Source: Bradyrhizobium yuanmingense (GTDB lineage: Bacteria; Pseudomonadota; Alphaproteobacteria; Rhizobiales; Xanthobacteraceae). Taken from it: a stretch of DNA of 64,000 nucleotides. Below are positions 8,477 to 16,893 of this stretch, one piece after another. The first letter of the stretch is position 1. Every line of letters begins with the position of its first letter. The notes under the pieces were generated by a model. The model was not told the origin of the DNA. It was given only the letters and a program-made list of their open reading frames with translations, and did no database searches. Where the stretch lies: assembly GCF_900094575.1 (NCBI RefSeq), contig NZ_FMAE01000001.1, positions 372,001 to 436,000 of the forward strand. Direction: 5' to 3'. Position numbers and translations under genes: made by a program.

Positions 8477-8515
8477 TCACGAAATCGTGAACAACTCTCA
8501 CGAGAGACATCGTGA
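8477..8515. promoter_or_regulatory. Paired TCACGA/TCGTGA dyads upstream of the phasin promoter
   Basis: Two inverted repeats share the same arms: TCACGA-N2-TCGTGA at 8477-8490 and TCACGA-N6-TCGTGA at 8498-8515. They lie just upstream of the phasin -35 box and downstream of the GNAT stop. The shared half-sites suggest a dimeric regulator, identity unknown. Confidence 0.4.
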
Positions 8516-8581
8516 TGCTTCCGTAGCCATGGGGGCACGTGAATGGGTTCCGATCCGGACCCAATGTCGGACGCCTCCTGC

Positions 8582-9175
8582 TTAGTGCTGCACGGCGCCA
8601 GGCAGGCCGTAGGCCTCCATCTGAGCCTGGACCTGCGCGATGTTATGGCCGAGCACGACGATGTCGTGGGTCTTGCCGTCGACGTCCCGGACATGGTCCC
8701 GCAGCAGGGCCTCGGCCTTGAAGCCGAGGCTCTCGAACAGGGCGATCGCCGCCTGCTGATCCACCGTCATCTGGACCGAGAGCTTTTCCAGGCCCGCTCC
8801 GAGCGCCAGCGCAAAAGTCTCCTGCGACAGCGCTTTGCCCACGCCCTTGCCGCGGACCTGGGGCGAAACCACCATCCGGATCTCACCGACATGAGGCGAC
8901 CAGGAATGGGGATCGCGCACCAGCGTGCCGCAACCAACGACCCTGCCCTCTCTCACCGCGAGCAGGCTCTGAATAGCTCCGCGCTCGATTTCCTTGACCC
9001 AGGCCGACAGCACCTTCGGCTCGCTGATGTTGCGTGGCAGGAACAACAGGTCATGGGTCGGCAGGCCCTTGCCAAAAGCCAGCACCGCGGCCTCGTCTGC
9101 GGGCGACATCAGGCGGATCTCGATAGCGCCGGCGTCGGTCTTGACGTCGCGCGGATAGGAACGCTGCTCGCTCAT
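8582..9175 (-). CDS. GNAT-family N-acetyltransferase
   Basis: A 197-residue protein with the GNAT core: the EIRMVVSPQVRGKGVGKAL region carries the acetyl-CoA pyrophosphate-binding R/QxxGxG/A loop (VRGKGVG), followed by FESLGFKAEALLRDHVRDVDG, typical of motif B and the C-terminal strand. The ATG at 9175 overlaps the phaC stop (ATGA), so it is probably co-translated with PhaC. Overlap with the PHA synthase operon suggests a role linked to storage or granule proteins. The acceptor substrate cannot be told from sequence. An earlier in-frame start at 9214 would overlap phaC by 43 nt and is less likely. Confidence 0.82.
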   Translation of the reverse strand: MSEQRSYPRDVKTDAGAIEIRLMSPADEAAVLAFGKGLPTHDLLFLPRNISEPKVLSAWVKEIERGAIQSLLAVREGRVVGCGTLVRDPHSWSPHVGEIRMVVSPQVRGKGVGKALSQETFALALGAGLEKLSVQMTVDQQAAIALFESLGFKAEALLRDHVRDVDGKTHDIVVLGHNIAQVQAQMEAYGLPGAVQH

Positions 9176-10254
9176 GTCGATCTCTTTCCCAGCCAGGAAT
9201 CCAGTTTCGGCCACAGCCGCTTCACCGCGTTGGCGCCGGCGACGAGCGAGACGTGACCGCCCTTCAGGATCACCTCTTCCTTGTCGGTCGAGCCGATCTT
9301 GGCGATCAGGTGCTTGGCGGCCTCATAGGGCACGATGTGATCGTGCTCGGCGACCGCATGCAGGATCGGCACCGTGATGTTCTCGAGCCTGGCCGCACGG
9401 CCGCCGACCGACATGGTGCCGTTGAACAGCTTGTTATCCCACATCAGGTCCTTGGTGATGGTGCGGAAATATTCGCCGGCGAGCGGCAGCGTGTGGGTCG
9501 CCCAGCGGTCGAACATGCGGTACGACTTCACGAACTCGTCGTTCCAGATGTTTTCCCAGAGCTGGATCTGGCTCACCGTGCGCGAGGCCGGCCGCAGCAT
9601 CTCGAACGAGGACAGGATCATCTCCGGCGGCACGTTGCCGACGCTGTCGACGAGGTGGTCGACGTCGAAATAGCGGCGGTCGGAGAAGTTCGAGAACAGC
9701 TTCATCTCCCGGAAGTCGATCGGCGTGGTGAAGCAGATCAGGTTCTTCATTGGCCCGCCCTTGTGGATCGAGCCGTAGAGCAGCGACAGCACGCCGCCAA
9801 AGCAATAGCCGATGACGGAGACGTCCTGCTCGCCGGAATCGGCTTGCACGCGGCGGACGCAGTCCGGAATGAAGTCGAGGACATAGTCCTCCATGCGCAG
9901 GCTCTTCTCCTCCGGCCTCGGCGCGCTCCAGTCCAGCATGTAGACGTCGTAGCCGCGTTTCAGCAGGAACTCGATGAAGCTCTGGCCGGGCACGAGGTCG
10001 AGGATGTAGCCGCGATTGGTGGTTGCCATTACGATCAGCACCGGCACGCGGTAGATCTCGTCCGACATCGGCCGGTAGTGATAGAGGCTCATGGTGCCGC
10101 GCGAGTGCAGCACGTCCTTTGGCGTCGAGCCGAGCGAGGGGCCCGAGGTCGAGAAATATTCGACGCCCTTGATGCTGCGCTGAATCGCGCGCTGCACCTC
10201 GGACTGGATGCGCTCCGGGATCGAGGCAAGATCAAGTCCCGCCGGCGCGTTCAT
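9172..10254 (-). CDS. phaC: Poly(3-hydroxyalkanoate) synthase subunit PhaC, class III type
   Basis: A 360-residue PHA synthase that polymerises 3-hydroxyacyl-CoA. The lipase-like box GYCFGG (149-154) supplies catalytic Cys151; Asp305 (AEHDHIVP) and His334 (KGGHVSLVAG) complete the triad. Class III/IV synthases are about 350-365 residues, whereas class I/II enzymes are about 560-600. The short length and the adjacent PhaE-like gene point to class III. The ATG at 10254 overlaps the phaE stop (ATGA). The frame is open further upstream to 10812, but that region overlaps phaE and its promoter. The enzyme would sit on granules with the nearby phasin. Confidence 0.92.
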   Translation of the reverse strand: MNAPAGLDLASIPERIQSEVQRAIQRSIKGVEYFSTSGPSLGSTPKDVLHSRGTMSLYHYRPMSDEIYRVPVLIVMATTNRGYILDLVPGQSFIEFLLKRGYDVYMLDWSAPRPEEKSLRMEDYVLDFIPDCVRRVQADSGEQDVSVIGYCFGGVLSLLYGSIHKGGPMKNLICFTTPIDFREMKLFSNFSDRRYFDVDHLVDSVGNVPPEMILSSFEMLRPASRTVSQIQLWENIWNDEFVKSYRMFDRWATHTLPLAGEYFRTITKDLMWDNKLFNGTMSVGGRAARLENITVPILHAVAEHDHIVPYEAAKHLIAKIGSTDKEEVILKGGHVSLVAGANAVKRLWPKLDSWLGKRST

Positions 10255-10631
10255 TTTTGGTCTCCGCCTTCGGACGGCGGACGCTTGGTTCGCGGTGGCC
10301 GCGGCGCGGCGCCGGGTTGCGGCGCGCCCGACGTGGCCGACATCTGGCTCAGCATCGACTTGATCTCGCCGAGCTGGCCTTCGATCGACTGGAGCCGTTC
10401 CGCGATGCCGGTCATCTGCTCGCGGCTCGGCAGGTTCATCGAGATCAGGTACCTCTCCATGAGATCGCCGAATTGCTTCTGAGCACCTGCAGCAACGCCG
10501 CCGGCGCGGTTCATGGCCTGCGAGAATTCGGGCGTCTCCATCGCCTTGGTCGCGAAGGAGTTGAAACCCTTCTCCATTTCGCCAACCATCTTCTGCCACA
10601 AGGCGACCGGATCGGTGATCTTGTCGGTCAT
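10251..10631 (-). CDS. phaE: Short PhaE-like PHA synthase subunit
   Basis: This 126-residue protein is encoded directly before phaC with a 4-nt overlap. Start ATG at 10631 behind GGGAGG. The N-terminal half has a PhaE-like pattern (DPVALWQKMVGEMEKGFNSF, then ALMERYLISMNLPSREQMTGI-type helices with a heptad-like LQSIEGQLGEIKSMLSQM). The tail is proline- and charge-rich (residues 100-126). Classical PhaE subunits are about 350 residues, so only the C-terminal PhaC-interacting part seems present. The identification relies on position and the SREQMTGIAERL region. It could also be described as a phasin- or PhaM-like activator. Confidence 0.72.
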   Translation of the reverse strand: MTDKITDPVALWQKMVGEMEKGFNSFATKAMETPEFSQAMNRAGGVAAGAQKQFGDLMERYLISMNLPSREQMTGIAERLQSIEGQLGEIKSMLSQMSATSGAPQPGAAPRPPRTKRPPSEGGDQK

Positions 10632-10677
10632 CGGCGTCCTCCCAATGCGGAGGGCTTTGCACCCTTCTTGTCCCGCC

Positions 10678-10732
10678 ATACCACACCGTTGCGCGGTGCC
10701 GGTCAACCGGCAAGCAACCGACGCAACGTCGG
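10678..10732 (-). promoter_or_regulatory. Predicted phaE-phaC-GNAT promoter with two dyads
   Basis: On the minus strand TTGACC (10706-10701), a 17-nt spacer and TGGTAT (10683-10678) lie about 50 nt before phaE. Two perfect dyads flank the -35 box: TGCCGGT-CA-ACCGGCA (10697-10712) and CCGACG-CAA-CGTCGG (10718-10732). They may be operator sites. They differ from the dyads at the phasin promoter. Confidence 0.45.
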
Positions 10733-10793
10733 AGACGCGGCTTCTTCGTGAAATGAAACCGTGCGATACAGCATCGGTCAGCAGGAGGAACCC

Positions 10794-11708
10794 GTGACCG
10801 CCCATCAACCACCCCAGACCGTCCGCGCCAACGGCATCGACATCTGCTACGAGATCTTCGGCAACGACAATGCCGAGCCGCTGCTGCTGATCATGGGCCT
10901 CGGGGCGCAGATGATCCATTGGGACGATGCATTCTGCGAGCAGCTCGCCGCACGCGGCTTCCGCGTGATCCGCTTCGACAATCGCGACATCGGCAAGTCG
11001 AGCCATCTCACCGGCGGCAAGCGGCTGACGCCGTTCGAGCTGCTGAAGCTGCGCTTCTTGCGCATCCCGGTGGCCGCGACCTACAAGCTGATCGACATGG
11101 CAAAGGACACGGTCGGGCTGATGGATGCGCTCGGCATCAAGTCGGCGCATCTCGTCGGGGCGTCCATGGGCGGCATGATCGCGCAGGAGGTGACGCTGTC
11201 GTTTCCGCACCGCGTGCGCTCGCTGACCTCGATCATGTCGACGACGGGCAATCCGCGCGTGCCGCCGCCGACGCGCGAGGCCGCCGCGGTGCTGATGGCA
11301 CCGCCGCCGCGCAGCAAGGAGGAGTTCATCGTCCGCTATGGCCAGACCTGGAAGGTGCTGCGCGCCGGGCATTTCCCGGAAGAGGAAGCGCTCGACCCTG
11401 GCCGCGCCGAGCGGGTGTTTGCACGCGGGCTCAATCCGGCCGGCGTCGGCCGCCAGCTCCGCGCCGTGCTTGCCTCCGGCAGCCGCAAGGAACGGCTGCA
11501 CGCCGTGAAGGCTCCGACGCTCGTGATCCACGGCACCGTCGATCCCCTGGTTCGCCCCGAAGGCGGCAAGGACACGGCCGCGTCGATCCCGAACGCAAAG
11601 CTGCTGATGATCGAGGGCATGGGCCACGCGCTGCCCATGCGCTTCTGGCCGGAGATCATCGACGCGATCGACAAGCATGCGCATGGCGCGGCGGCGCAGG
11701 CGGCCTAG
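10794..11708 (+). CDS. Alpha/beta-fold hydrolase
   Basis: A 304-residue cytosolic hydrolase. It shows the oxyanion region LLLIMGLGAQMIHWDD (30-45), DNRDIGKS (62-69), the nucleophile elbow GASMGG (122-127, Ser124), an acidic residue in VIHGTVDPLVRPEGG and the C-terminal His in EGMGHALP. This pattern is seen in esterases and in RdmC/aclacinomycin methylesterase-like proteins. Start: GTG at 10794 with an excellent AGGAGG site 5 nt upstream; the ATG at 10761 has none. It is divergent from phaE and converges with the methyltransferase gene (4-nt overlap of the stops). Substrate unknown. Confidence 0.8.
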   Translation: MTAHQPPQTVRANGIDICYEIFGNDNAEPLLLIMGLGAQMIHWDDAFCEQLAARGFRVIRFDNRDIGKSSHLTGGKRLTPFELLKLRFLRIPVAATYKLIDMAKDTVGLMDALGIKSAHLVGASMGGMIAQEVTLSFPHRVRSLTSIMSTTGNPRVPPPTREAAAVLMAPPPRSKEEFIVRYGQTWKVLRAGHFPEEEALDPGRAERVFARGLNPAGVGRQLRAVLASGSRKERLHAVKAPTLVIHGTVDPLVRPEGGKDTAASIPNAKLLMIEGMGHALPMRFWPEIIDAIDKHAHGAAAQAA

Positions 11709-12379
11709 CCCTTCCGCGCGATCCAGATCACGTGGCGCGCGCCGCCGCCTCTGCCGGTGGCGCGAACGTTGACTTCGTTGACGTCGAAGCCGGCGCGCTT
11801 GAGGCGCCCTGTGAATGCCGCATTGGGTCCAGACGACCAGACGGCCAGCACGCCTCCCGCCCGCAGCGCCGTCTTCGCAACCTGCAGCCCGCGCGCATCG
11901 TAGAGCGCGTCATTGCCTTTCCGGGTCAGCCCCTCGGGACCGTTGTCGACGTCGAGCAGGATGGCGTCGAAGGCCGAACGCTTCGCCCGGATGACTTCGC
12001 CAACATCGATCTCGCGAATGCTCACCCTGGCATCATCGAGGCTATCTCCGAAGACCTCCGCCATCGGGCCTCGTGCCCAGGCGACCACCGACGGCACCAA
12101 CTCGGAGACCACGATCTTCGCCTGGGCTCCGAGCACGGCCAGCGCCGCGCGTAGCGTAAAACCCATGCCGAGACCGCCGATGAGAACGACGGGCTTTGCG
12201 ACTTTCTCGATCTGCTTCGCGGCAAGGGTTGCCAGCGCTGCTTCCGACCCCGACAGGCGGCTGTTCATCAGCTCGTTGGTGCCGAGCTTGATGGAGAACT
12301 CCTTGCCCCGGCGCATCAGGCGAAGCTCCTCGTCGGAACCGGGAATTTTGGCGGTGTCAATCTTTTCCCAGGGAATCAT
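11705..12379 (-). CDS. Spermidine-synthase-like class I methyltransferase-fold protein
   Basis: This 224-residue protein has a Rossmann SAM-binding arrangement: VVLIGGLGMGFTLRAAL (glycine-rich loop, about 64-80), the acidic strand end KIVVSELVPSVV, DARVSIREIDVGEV and FDAILLDVDNGPEG. This matches the spermidine synthase/SpeE-like family. However, the N-terminal decarboxy-SAM tetramerisation domain is short and the typical polyamine-site GGGDG motif is replaced by GGLGMG, so polyamine synthase activity is doubtful. It converges with the 10794 hydrolase gene. No clear ribosome site precedes the ATG at 12379. Confidence 0.65.
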   Translation of the reverse strand: MIPWEKIDTAKIPGSDEELRLMRRGKEFSIKLGTNELMNSRLSGSEAALATLAAKQIEKVAKPVVLIGGLGMGFTLRAALAVLGAQAKIVVSELVPSVVAWARGPMAEVFGDSLDDARVSIREIDVGEVIRAKRSAFDAILLDVDNGPEGLTRKGNDALYDARGLQVAKTALRAGGVLAVWSSGPNAAFTGRLKRAGFDVNEVNVRATGRGGGARHVIWIARKG

Positions 12380-12403
12380 GGGAATGCTTTAGCACGAACA
12401 GGA

Positions 12404-12512
12404 TCGTAGGGTGGGTTAGCCGAAGGCGTAACCCGCCGCTCGGACAGAATTGGTGGGTTACGCCTAGCGGTTTGCGCTTCGCGCAATCCGCGGGGCTAAC
12501 CCACCCCACGAT
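12404..12512. repeat. Palindromic intergenic repeat, type 2 (GGGTGGGTTAGC arms)
   Basis: The outer arm TCGTAGGGTGGGTTAGC (12404-12420) pairs with GCTAACCCACCCCACGA (12495-12511). Inside are a second pair around GGGTTACGCC/GGCGTAACCC and a small GCGCTTCGCGC hairpin. It lies just past the stop of the CYP102 gene and could also end that transcript. No other copy is in this window. Confidence 0.85.
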
Positions 12513-12518
12513 CTGCGG

Positions 12519-15500
12519 CTACCCGCCCGCCCAGACGTCCAGCACATAGCGGTTGTTCGCGCCCATCTCCTCGATCCAGCGCGCGCCTGCCGCGGCATCA
12601 CTGCCGCTCTTGTCGCGGTGGATCGCGACGAGCGCCGCCTTCACGTCGGGCTCCATCTTGCCGCCATCGCCGCACACATAGATGATCGCGCCCCGCTCGA
12701 TCAGCGGCCAGACCTTGTCCTTCTGCGCCGCGATCACGTGCTGCACATAGGTCTTCGGCCCGTCCGCGCGCGAGAATGCCGTGAACAGCTCGGTGATGCC
12801 GCTCGCCGCCAGCGCCTTCAGCTCCTCCGCGTAAAGAAAATCCTGGTCGGGATGGCGGCAGCCGAAGAACAACATGGCCGGGCCGAGCGCGGCCCCTTTC
12901 GCCTTGCGCGCGGCGCGCTCCTGGAGGAAGCCGCGGAACGGCGCAAGTCCCGTGCCCGGACCGATCATGATAACAGGCACGGAAGGATCGTCCGGCAGGC
13001 AGAAGCCCGCCTTGGTCTCGCGCACGGTGGCATAGATCGTATCGCCCTCCCGCCGATTGGCGAGATAGTTCGAGCAGATGCCCTTGTAGGTGCCGCGGCC
13101 CGAGGCAGCCGGACCTTCGACCACGCCGACCGTGACGCTGCAACGCGCCGGGTCGACCGACGGCGAAGACGAAATCGAGTAATAGCGCGGCGCCAGCAGC
13201 GAGAGCATTTCGAGATAGACGTGGAACGGCAGTTCGCAAGCCGGATATTCGAGCAGCAGGTCGAACACCGATTTGCGCTTGGCGAGGATCTCACTGCGAT
13301 AGCGCTCGAGCGGCTCCGCCTCCTCGCCGACGAAGGCCAGCAGCTTCGGCTTGGTGACGGGACAGCGGGTGTGCTCGGCCATGATCTGGATCTGCTTGCG
13401 CGTCGCGACCTGCTGCAGCTCGACGAACTCGCTGAGCAGGCGGCCAACCGACACGGCCGCGCCGACCGGCAATTGCGCGCGCCGGCCTTCGGCCACCTGG
13501 AGCCTGATCTGATCGGCCGGCAAAAAGCCGAAGCGGCGGGCAACTGAATCAACCAGCGTAGGATCGTTGCGCGGAACGACGCTGAGGTGATCGCCGACGC
13601 GGTAGCTGAGGTTGGCCGGCAGCTGCACCTCGATGTGGCGCGTCGAGCGCTCGGAAGCATTCGCGCCGGACTTGTTCTGGAGCTCGTCATTGACCAGCAC
13701 CTTCATCGCCACTGCGCCGCCCTGGGCGACGATGGTGTTGACGGCGGTCACCGCGACCGGCTCGATTGCATAGAGCGGATCGTCCTCGGCGGTGCGGGTG
13801 AAATTCCAGTCGATGCCGAACTCCTTGGTCGCGACTTGCGCGGCGGCGGGGAACCATTTCTGGAACTGGCTGTCGAGATCGCTGCGGGCATCGCCCTCGC
13901 CGCGCGGATAGACCGCGCGCGCACCATGCTTCGACAATTGCTCGTCGATGAAGCGCGGCACCGATTGATAGGTCGCGGCCCAGTCGCTGTTGCCGCAGCC
14001 GAACACGGCGTAGCGCACACCGGCAAAGGCATCCTTCGGCAGATCCTCGCCGAGCCATTTGACGAACTGCGTCGCATTGTCGGGCGGCGCGCCGTTATAG
14101 GAGGCGCAGATGATCAGCACGCCGCCCTCCTGCGGCAGCTTGCCGACATAGTCGTCGAGCGGGCCGAGATGCACGGCAAAACCGTTGATCTCGGCAAGAT
14201 CGGCCATGCGCGTTGCGAGCTCCTCGGCGGTGCCGAGATTGGAGCCGTAGAGCACCAGCATCGGCGTGTTGTGGCCGGGCCGCGTGGTGGGCTGACGCTG
14301 CGCCTTTGGTGCCGAGGACGCAGCCGCAACTGGCCCGCCATAGGCGCCGCGCTCGCGGTCGGCACGCGGCCGCACCTTGATCTTGAAGCCTTCCGGCTTG
14401 ATCGTCAGCGTCTCCTTCAGATGCATCTGGTAGCGCTGGTGGTCGATCAGCTTGAAGCGCTGCAGGATCATGCCGAGTGCGAGCGCTGCTTCATGCATGG
14501 CGAAGCCGCGGCCGATGCAGGCGCGCTGGCCGTTGCCGAACGGCTTCCAGGCATTGATCGGCCGTCTTGCCTCCGCCTCGCGGCTGAAATTCTCGGGGTC
14601 GAAGGCGTCGGGGTTGGGACCCCACACGCTGGGATCACGATGCAGCGCCGTCACCAGGATGGTGACGAACGTTCCCTTCCTGAGCTTGTACTGCCCGCCG
14701 CCGATGGTCTCGTCGTTCAGCGGCGAGATGCCGTAGGCCGGCGCCGGCGGCCACAGCCGCAGCGACTCCTTCAGGATCTGCGTGATGTAGGTGAGCTGCG
14801 TCACCTGCTGATAGGTCGGCTTGGCGTTGACGTCGGGGCCGAAGACGCGGTCGACCTCGTCATAGGCCTTCTTGAGAATCTCCGGGTGCTTGAGCAGCGC
14901 ATAGAGCGTGTAGGACAACAGGCCGCTGGTGGTCTCGTGCCCTGCGATCAGGAAGGTGTTGATCTGGTAGCGGATATTGACGTCGTCGAGCTGCTCGCCG
15001 GTGGAACGGTCGACGCCGGTCATCATCGCGGCCAGCATGTCCTTCTTGTCGTCGATGCCTTCCGCGCTCTTGCGGCGTTCGGCGATGATCTCGTCGACCA
15101 TCTTGTTCATGAAAGCGACGTCTTGGGCCAGCGTCTTCCGCCGCTTCTGCATCCAGAGCTGCTCGAACGGCAGGCCGCGCGTCATCATGATGGTTTCGAG
15201 CGATCGTACCAGTGACTCGACGAAAGGATGGTAGTCGCGCCGGTAGAACGAGTTGAAGCGGTACTCGAAGCCGCACAGGCCGATCGTATCCAGCGTCAGC
15301 GCGGTCATGTCGTGGACCACGTCGATCTCGTCGTCGGCGTTGAGCCGCTCCCATTTCTGGACGAGCTGCTCGGCGATGTCGACCATGCTCGGGTGATAGG
15401 ACTGCATGGCGCGGTTGCCGAAAGGCTGCAGCAGGATGTTGTGCGCCTTGCTCCAGTTCGGCTCACGGGTGTCGGCGGTGAAGAGGCCGTCGCCGCCGAC

Positions 15501-15755
15501 CGCACGCACGCGCCGCAGCGCGCCGCGCACCGTCTTGTCGAACCGCTTCTCGTCGGAGAGCTCGTCGACGAGATCGTGGCCGGAGACGACGACGATCGGC
15601 GAGCCCATCATGTCAAGCCAGAAGATCGGACCGAGCTCCTTGGCAAGCCGCGTCAGGTGCTGCACGGGAGCGGCCGCGTCCAGCGACAGCATATTGCCGA
15701 CCACTGGCTTGGTCGGCGGCTGCGGAATCGGGTCCAGACGGTTCTTGGATGACAT
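12519..15755 (-). CDS. Self-sufficient CYP102-type cytochrome P450/NADPH-P450 reductase fusion
   Basis: A 1078-residue fusion in the order of P450 BM3 (1049 residues). The P450 domain (1-470) has I-helix AGHETTSG (271-278), the ExxR pair Glu330/Arg333 and heme loop FGNGQRACIG (406-415, Cys413). A linker follows, then a flavodoxin domain starting LVLYGSNLGTAEELA (about 500) and a FAD/NADPH reductase ending VLDVWAGG. Such enzymes hydroxylate medium- and long-chain fatty acids at subterminal positions using one polypeptide. Start ATG at 15755 behind GGGGGA; the frame continues upstream only through a type 1 repeat. It follows the epoxide hydrolase and WS/DGAT genes in one direction, which supports a fatty-acid substrate. 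Confidence 0.95.
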   Translation of the reverse strand: MSSKNRLDPIPQPPTKPVVGNMLSLDAAAPVQHLTRLAKELGPIFWLDMMGSPIVVVSGHDLVDELSDEKRFDKTVRGALRRVRAVGGDGLFTADTREPNWSKAHNILLQPFGNRAMQSYHPSMVDIAEQLVQKWERLNADDEIDVVHDMTALTLDTIGLCGFEYRFNSFYRRDYHPFVESLVRSLETIMMTRGLPFEQLWMQKRRKTLAQDVAFMNKMVDEIIAERRKSAEGIDDKKDMLAAMMTGVDRSTGEQLDDVNIRYQINTFLIAGHETTSGLLSYTLYALLKHPEILKKAYDEVDRVFGPDVNAKPTYQQVTQLTYITQILKESLRLWPPAPAYGISPLNDETIGGGQYKLRKGTFVTILVTALHRDPSVWGPNPDAFDPENFSREAEARRPINAWKPFGNGQRACIGRGFAMHEAALALGMILQRFKLIDHQRYQMHLKETLTIKPEGFKIKVRPRADRERGAYGGPVAAASSAPKAQRQPTTRPGHNTPMLVLYGSNLGTAEELATRMADLAEINGFAVHLGPLDDYVGKLPQEGGVLIICASYNGAPPDNATQFVKWLGEDLPKDAFAGVRYAVFGCGNSDWAATYQSVPRFIDEQLSKHGARAVYPRGEGDARSDLDSQFQKWFPAAAQVATKEFGIDWNFTRTAEDDPLYAIEPVAVTAVNTIVAQGGAVAMKVLVNDELQNKSGANASERSTRHIEVQLPANLSYRVGDHLSVVPRNDPTLVDSVARRFGFLPADQIRLQVAEGRRAQLPVGAAVSVGRLLSEFVELQQVATRKQIQIMAEHTRCPVTKPKLLAFVGEEAEPLERYRSEILAKRKSVFDLLLEYPACELPFHVYLEMLSLLAPRYYSISSSPSVDPARCSVTVGVVEGPAASGRGTYKGICSNYLANRREGDTIYATVRETKAGFCLPDDPSVPVIMIGPGTGLAPFRGFLQERAARKAKGAALGPAMLFFGCRHPDQDFLYAEELKALAASGITELFTAFSRADGPKTYVQHVIAAQKDKVWPLIERGAIIYVCGDGGKMEPDVKAALVAIHRDKSGSDAAAGARWIEEMGANNRYVLDVWAGG

Positions 15756-15783
15756 CGAAATGTAGTCCCCCTGCCTCAATGTC

Positions 15784-15869
15784 GTCGTTGCGAGCGAAGC
15801 GAAGCAATCCAGAAATGTATCCGTGGAGGCAGTCTGGATTGCTTCGTCGCCTCGCTCCTCGCAATGACG
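15784..15869. repeat. Palindromic intergenic repeat, type 1
   Basis: GTCGTTGCGAGCGAAGCGAA at the left and CTCCTCGCAATGACG at the right, with core arms GCAATCCAGA / TCTGGATTGC. It lies between the epoxide hydrolase and CYP102 genes and creates an artificial in-frame extension of the P450 reading frame. Confidence 0.88.
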
Positions 15870-15887
15870 CGTTCCCAATGACGACCG

Positions 15888-16883
15888 CTAGCCAAACCGC
15901 CTTCTCCGCCACTCGATCAGCTTGGCGCTGACCTCCTCCGGCTTCTCCTGTTGCGTCCAATGGCCGCTGTCCTTCACCAGATACTTCTCGAGATCATCGA
16001 TCAGTTTCTCCATGCCGTCGGCCGCCGAGGGCGGCAGCACGGCATCATTCTCCGCCATGATCATCAACGAGGGCACGTGGATGTGGTGGTCCAGCCCCTC
16101 GGCGCGCTCCCAGTTGCGGGTGAAGTTGCGGTACCAGTTGATGCCGCCGGTGAAGCCGGTCTTCGTGAAGGTGTCGACGAACACCTTCTTCTCATCAGCC
16201 GACAGGATCGGCGTGCGCGGATCGACCTTGGCGTCGTACGCCGCAATCATCTGCGGGAAAGCCAGGTTGGTCTTCGACGAGGCGCCGACACCCGCGATCG
16301 GCGGCTCGTCCGGTTTCGCTGCCGGCTTTGCCAGCGGCTTGCGCATGAAGGCGTCGAAGGTCTGCTCGACGCGGCTGCCGAAGATCTTGTCCGGCTCGCG
16401 CGCGGGATCCTGGAACTGGACGATGTACATCTGGTCGCCGTAACGCTGGCGGAACAGCGCGATCGGGTCGATCGGCATGCGGTCCCAATGCGGGGTGTTG
16501 ACGCCGACGACTCCGGCGACGCGCGTGGGATGCCGCAGCGGCATCTGCCAGACGACGAAGCCGCCCCAGTCGTGGCCGACGAAGATCGCCTTGTCGATCC
16601 CGAGATGATCGAGCAGACCGACGAGATCGCCGGTCAGGTGCTCCATGTCATAGGCTTCGACCGGCTCGGGCCGGTCGGTCGCGCCGTAGCCACGCTGGTC
16701 GGGCGCGACTACGCGGATGCCGGCCTCGCTTAGTGCCTTGATCTGGTGACGCCAGGAGAATGCGAGCTCCGGCCAGCCGTGGCACAGCACGACCGGCGGT
16801 TTGTCATCGGACGGGCCCGCCTCGTAATAGCCCATGCGGATTCCGTTCGTCGTCGCGAACTTGAGCGGCGGCATTTCAATCAT
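15888..16883 (-). CDS. Soluble epoxide hydrolase-type alpha/beta hydrolase
   Basis: A 331-residue epoxide hydrolase-family protein. HGWP (35-38) forms the oxyanion hole, GHDWGG (103-108) provides the nucleophilic Asp105, and DSGHWTQQEKPEEV supplies the catalytic His308. A cap domain of about 150 residues with tyrosines (RQRYGDQMYI, NWYRNFTRNWERAEG) would hold the epoxide oxygen. The nucleophile being Asp rather than Ser separates it from the lipase-like hydrolases nearby. Fluoroacetate and haloalkane dehalogenases share HDWGG, so the substrate is not certain. It lies between WS/DGAT and CYP102, consistent with handling epoxidised lipids. Confidence 0.85.
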   Translation of the reverse strand: MIEMPPLKFATTNGIRMGYYEAGPSDDKPPVVLCHGWPELAFSWRHQIKALSEAGIRVVAPDQRGYGATDRPEPVEAYDMEHLTGDLVGLLDHLGIDKAIFVGHDWGGFVVWQMPLRHPTRVAGVVGVNTPHWDRMPIDPIALFRQRYGDQMYIVQFQDPAREPDKIFGSRVEQTFDAFMRKPLAKPAAKPDEPPIAGVGASSKTNLAFPQMIAAYDAKVDPRTPILSADEKKVFVDTFTKTGFTGGINWYRNFTRNWERAEGLDHHIHVPSLMIMAENDAVLPPSAADGMEKLIDDLEKYLVKDSGHWTQQEKPEEVSAKLIEWRRRRFG

Positions 16884-16893
16884 TGCAAAGTCC

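Noticed and set aside
10255..10812. Upstream extension of the phaC frame to 10812
   Set aside because: It crosses phaE and the divergent promoter region; the MNAPAG start at 10254 gives the normal PhaC length and overlaps the phaE stop.
10632..11684. Long minus-strand frame running from phaE antisense to the 10794-11708 hydrolase
   Set aside because: It is a GC-skew shadow of the plus-strand hydrolase. The hydrolase has a ribosome site, a catalytic elbow and a normal length; the antisense product is His/Arg-rich with no pattern.
11705..12379. True spermidine synthase
   Set aside because: The fold matches but the polyamine-site glycine motif and N-terminal domain are not typical, so only a family-level call is made.
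15756..15878. N-terminal extension of the CYP102 protein
   Set aside because: These codons come from the type 1 palindromic repeat; the P450 has a good ribosome site before 15755.
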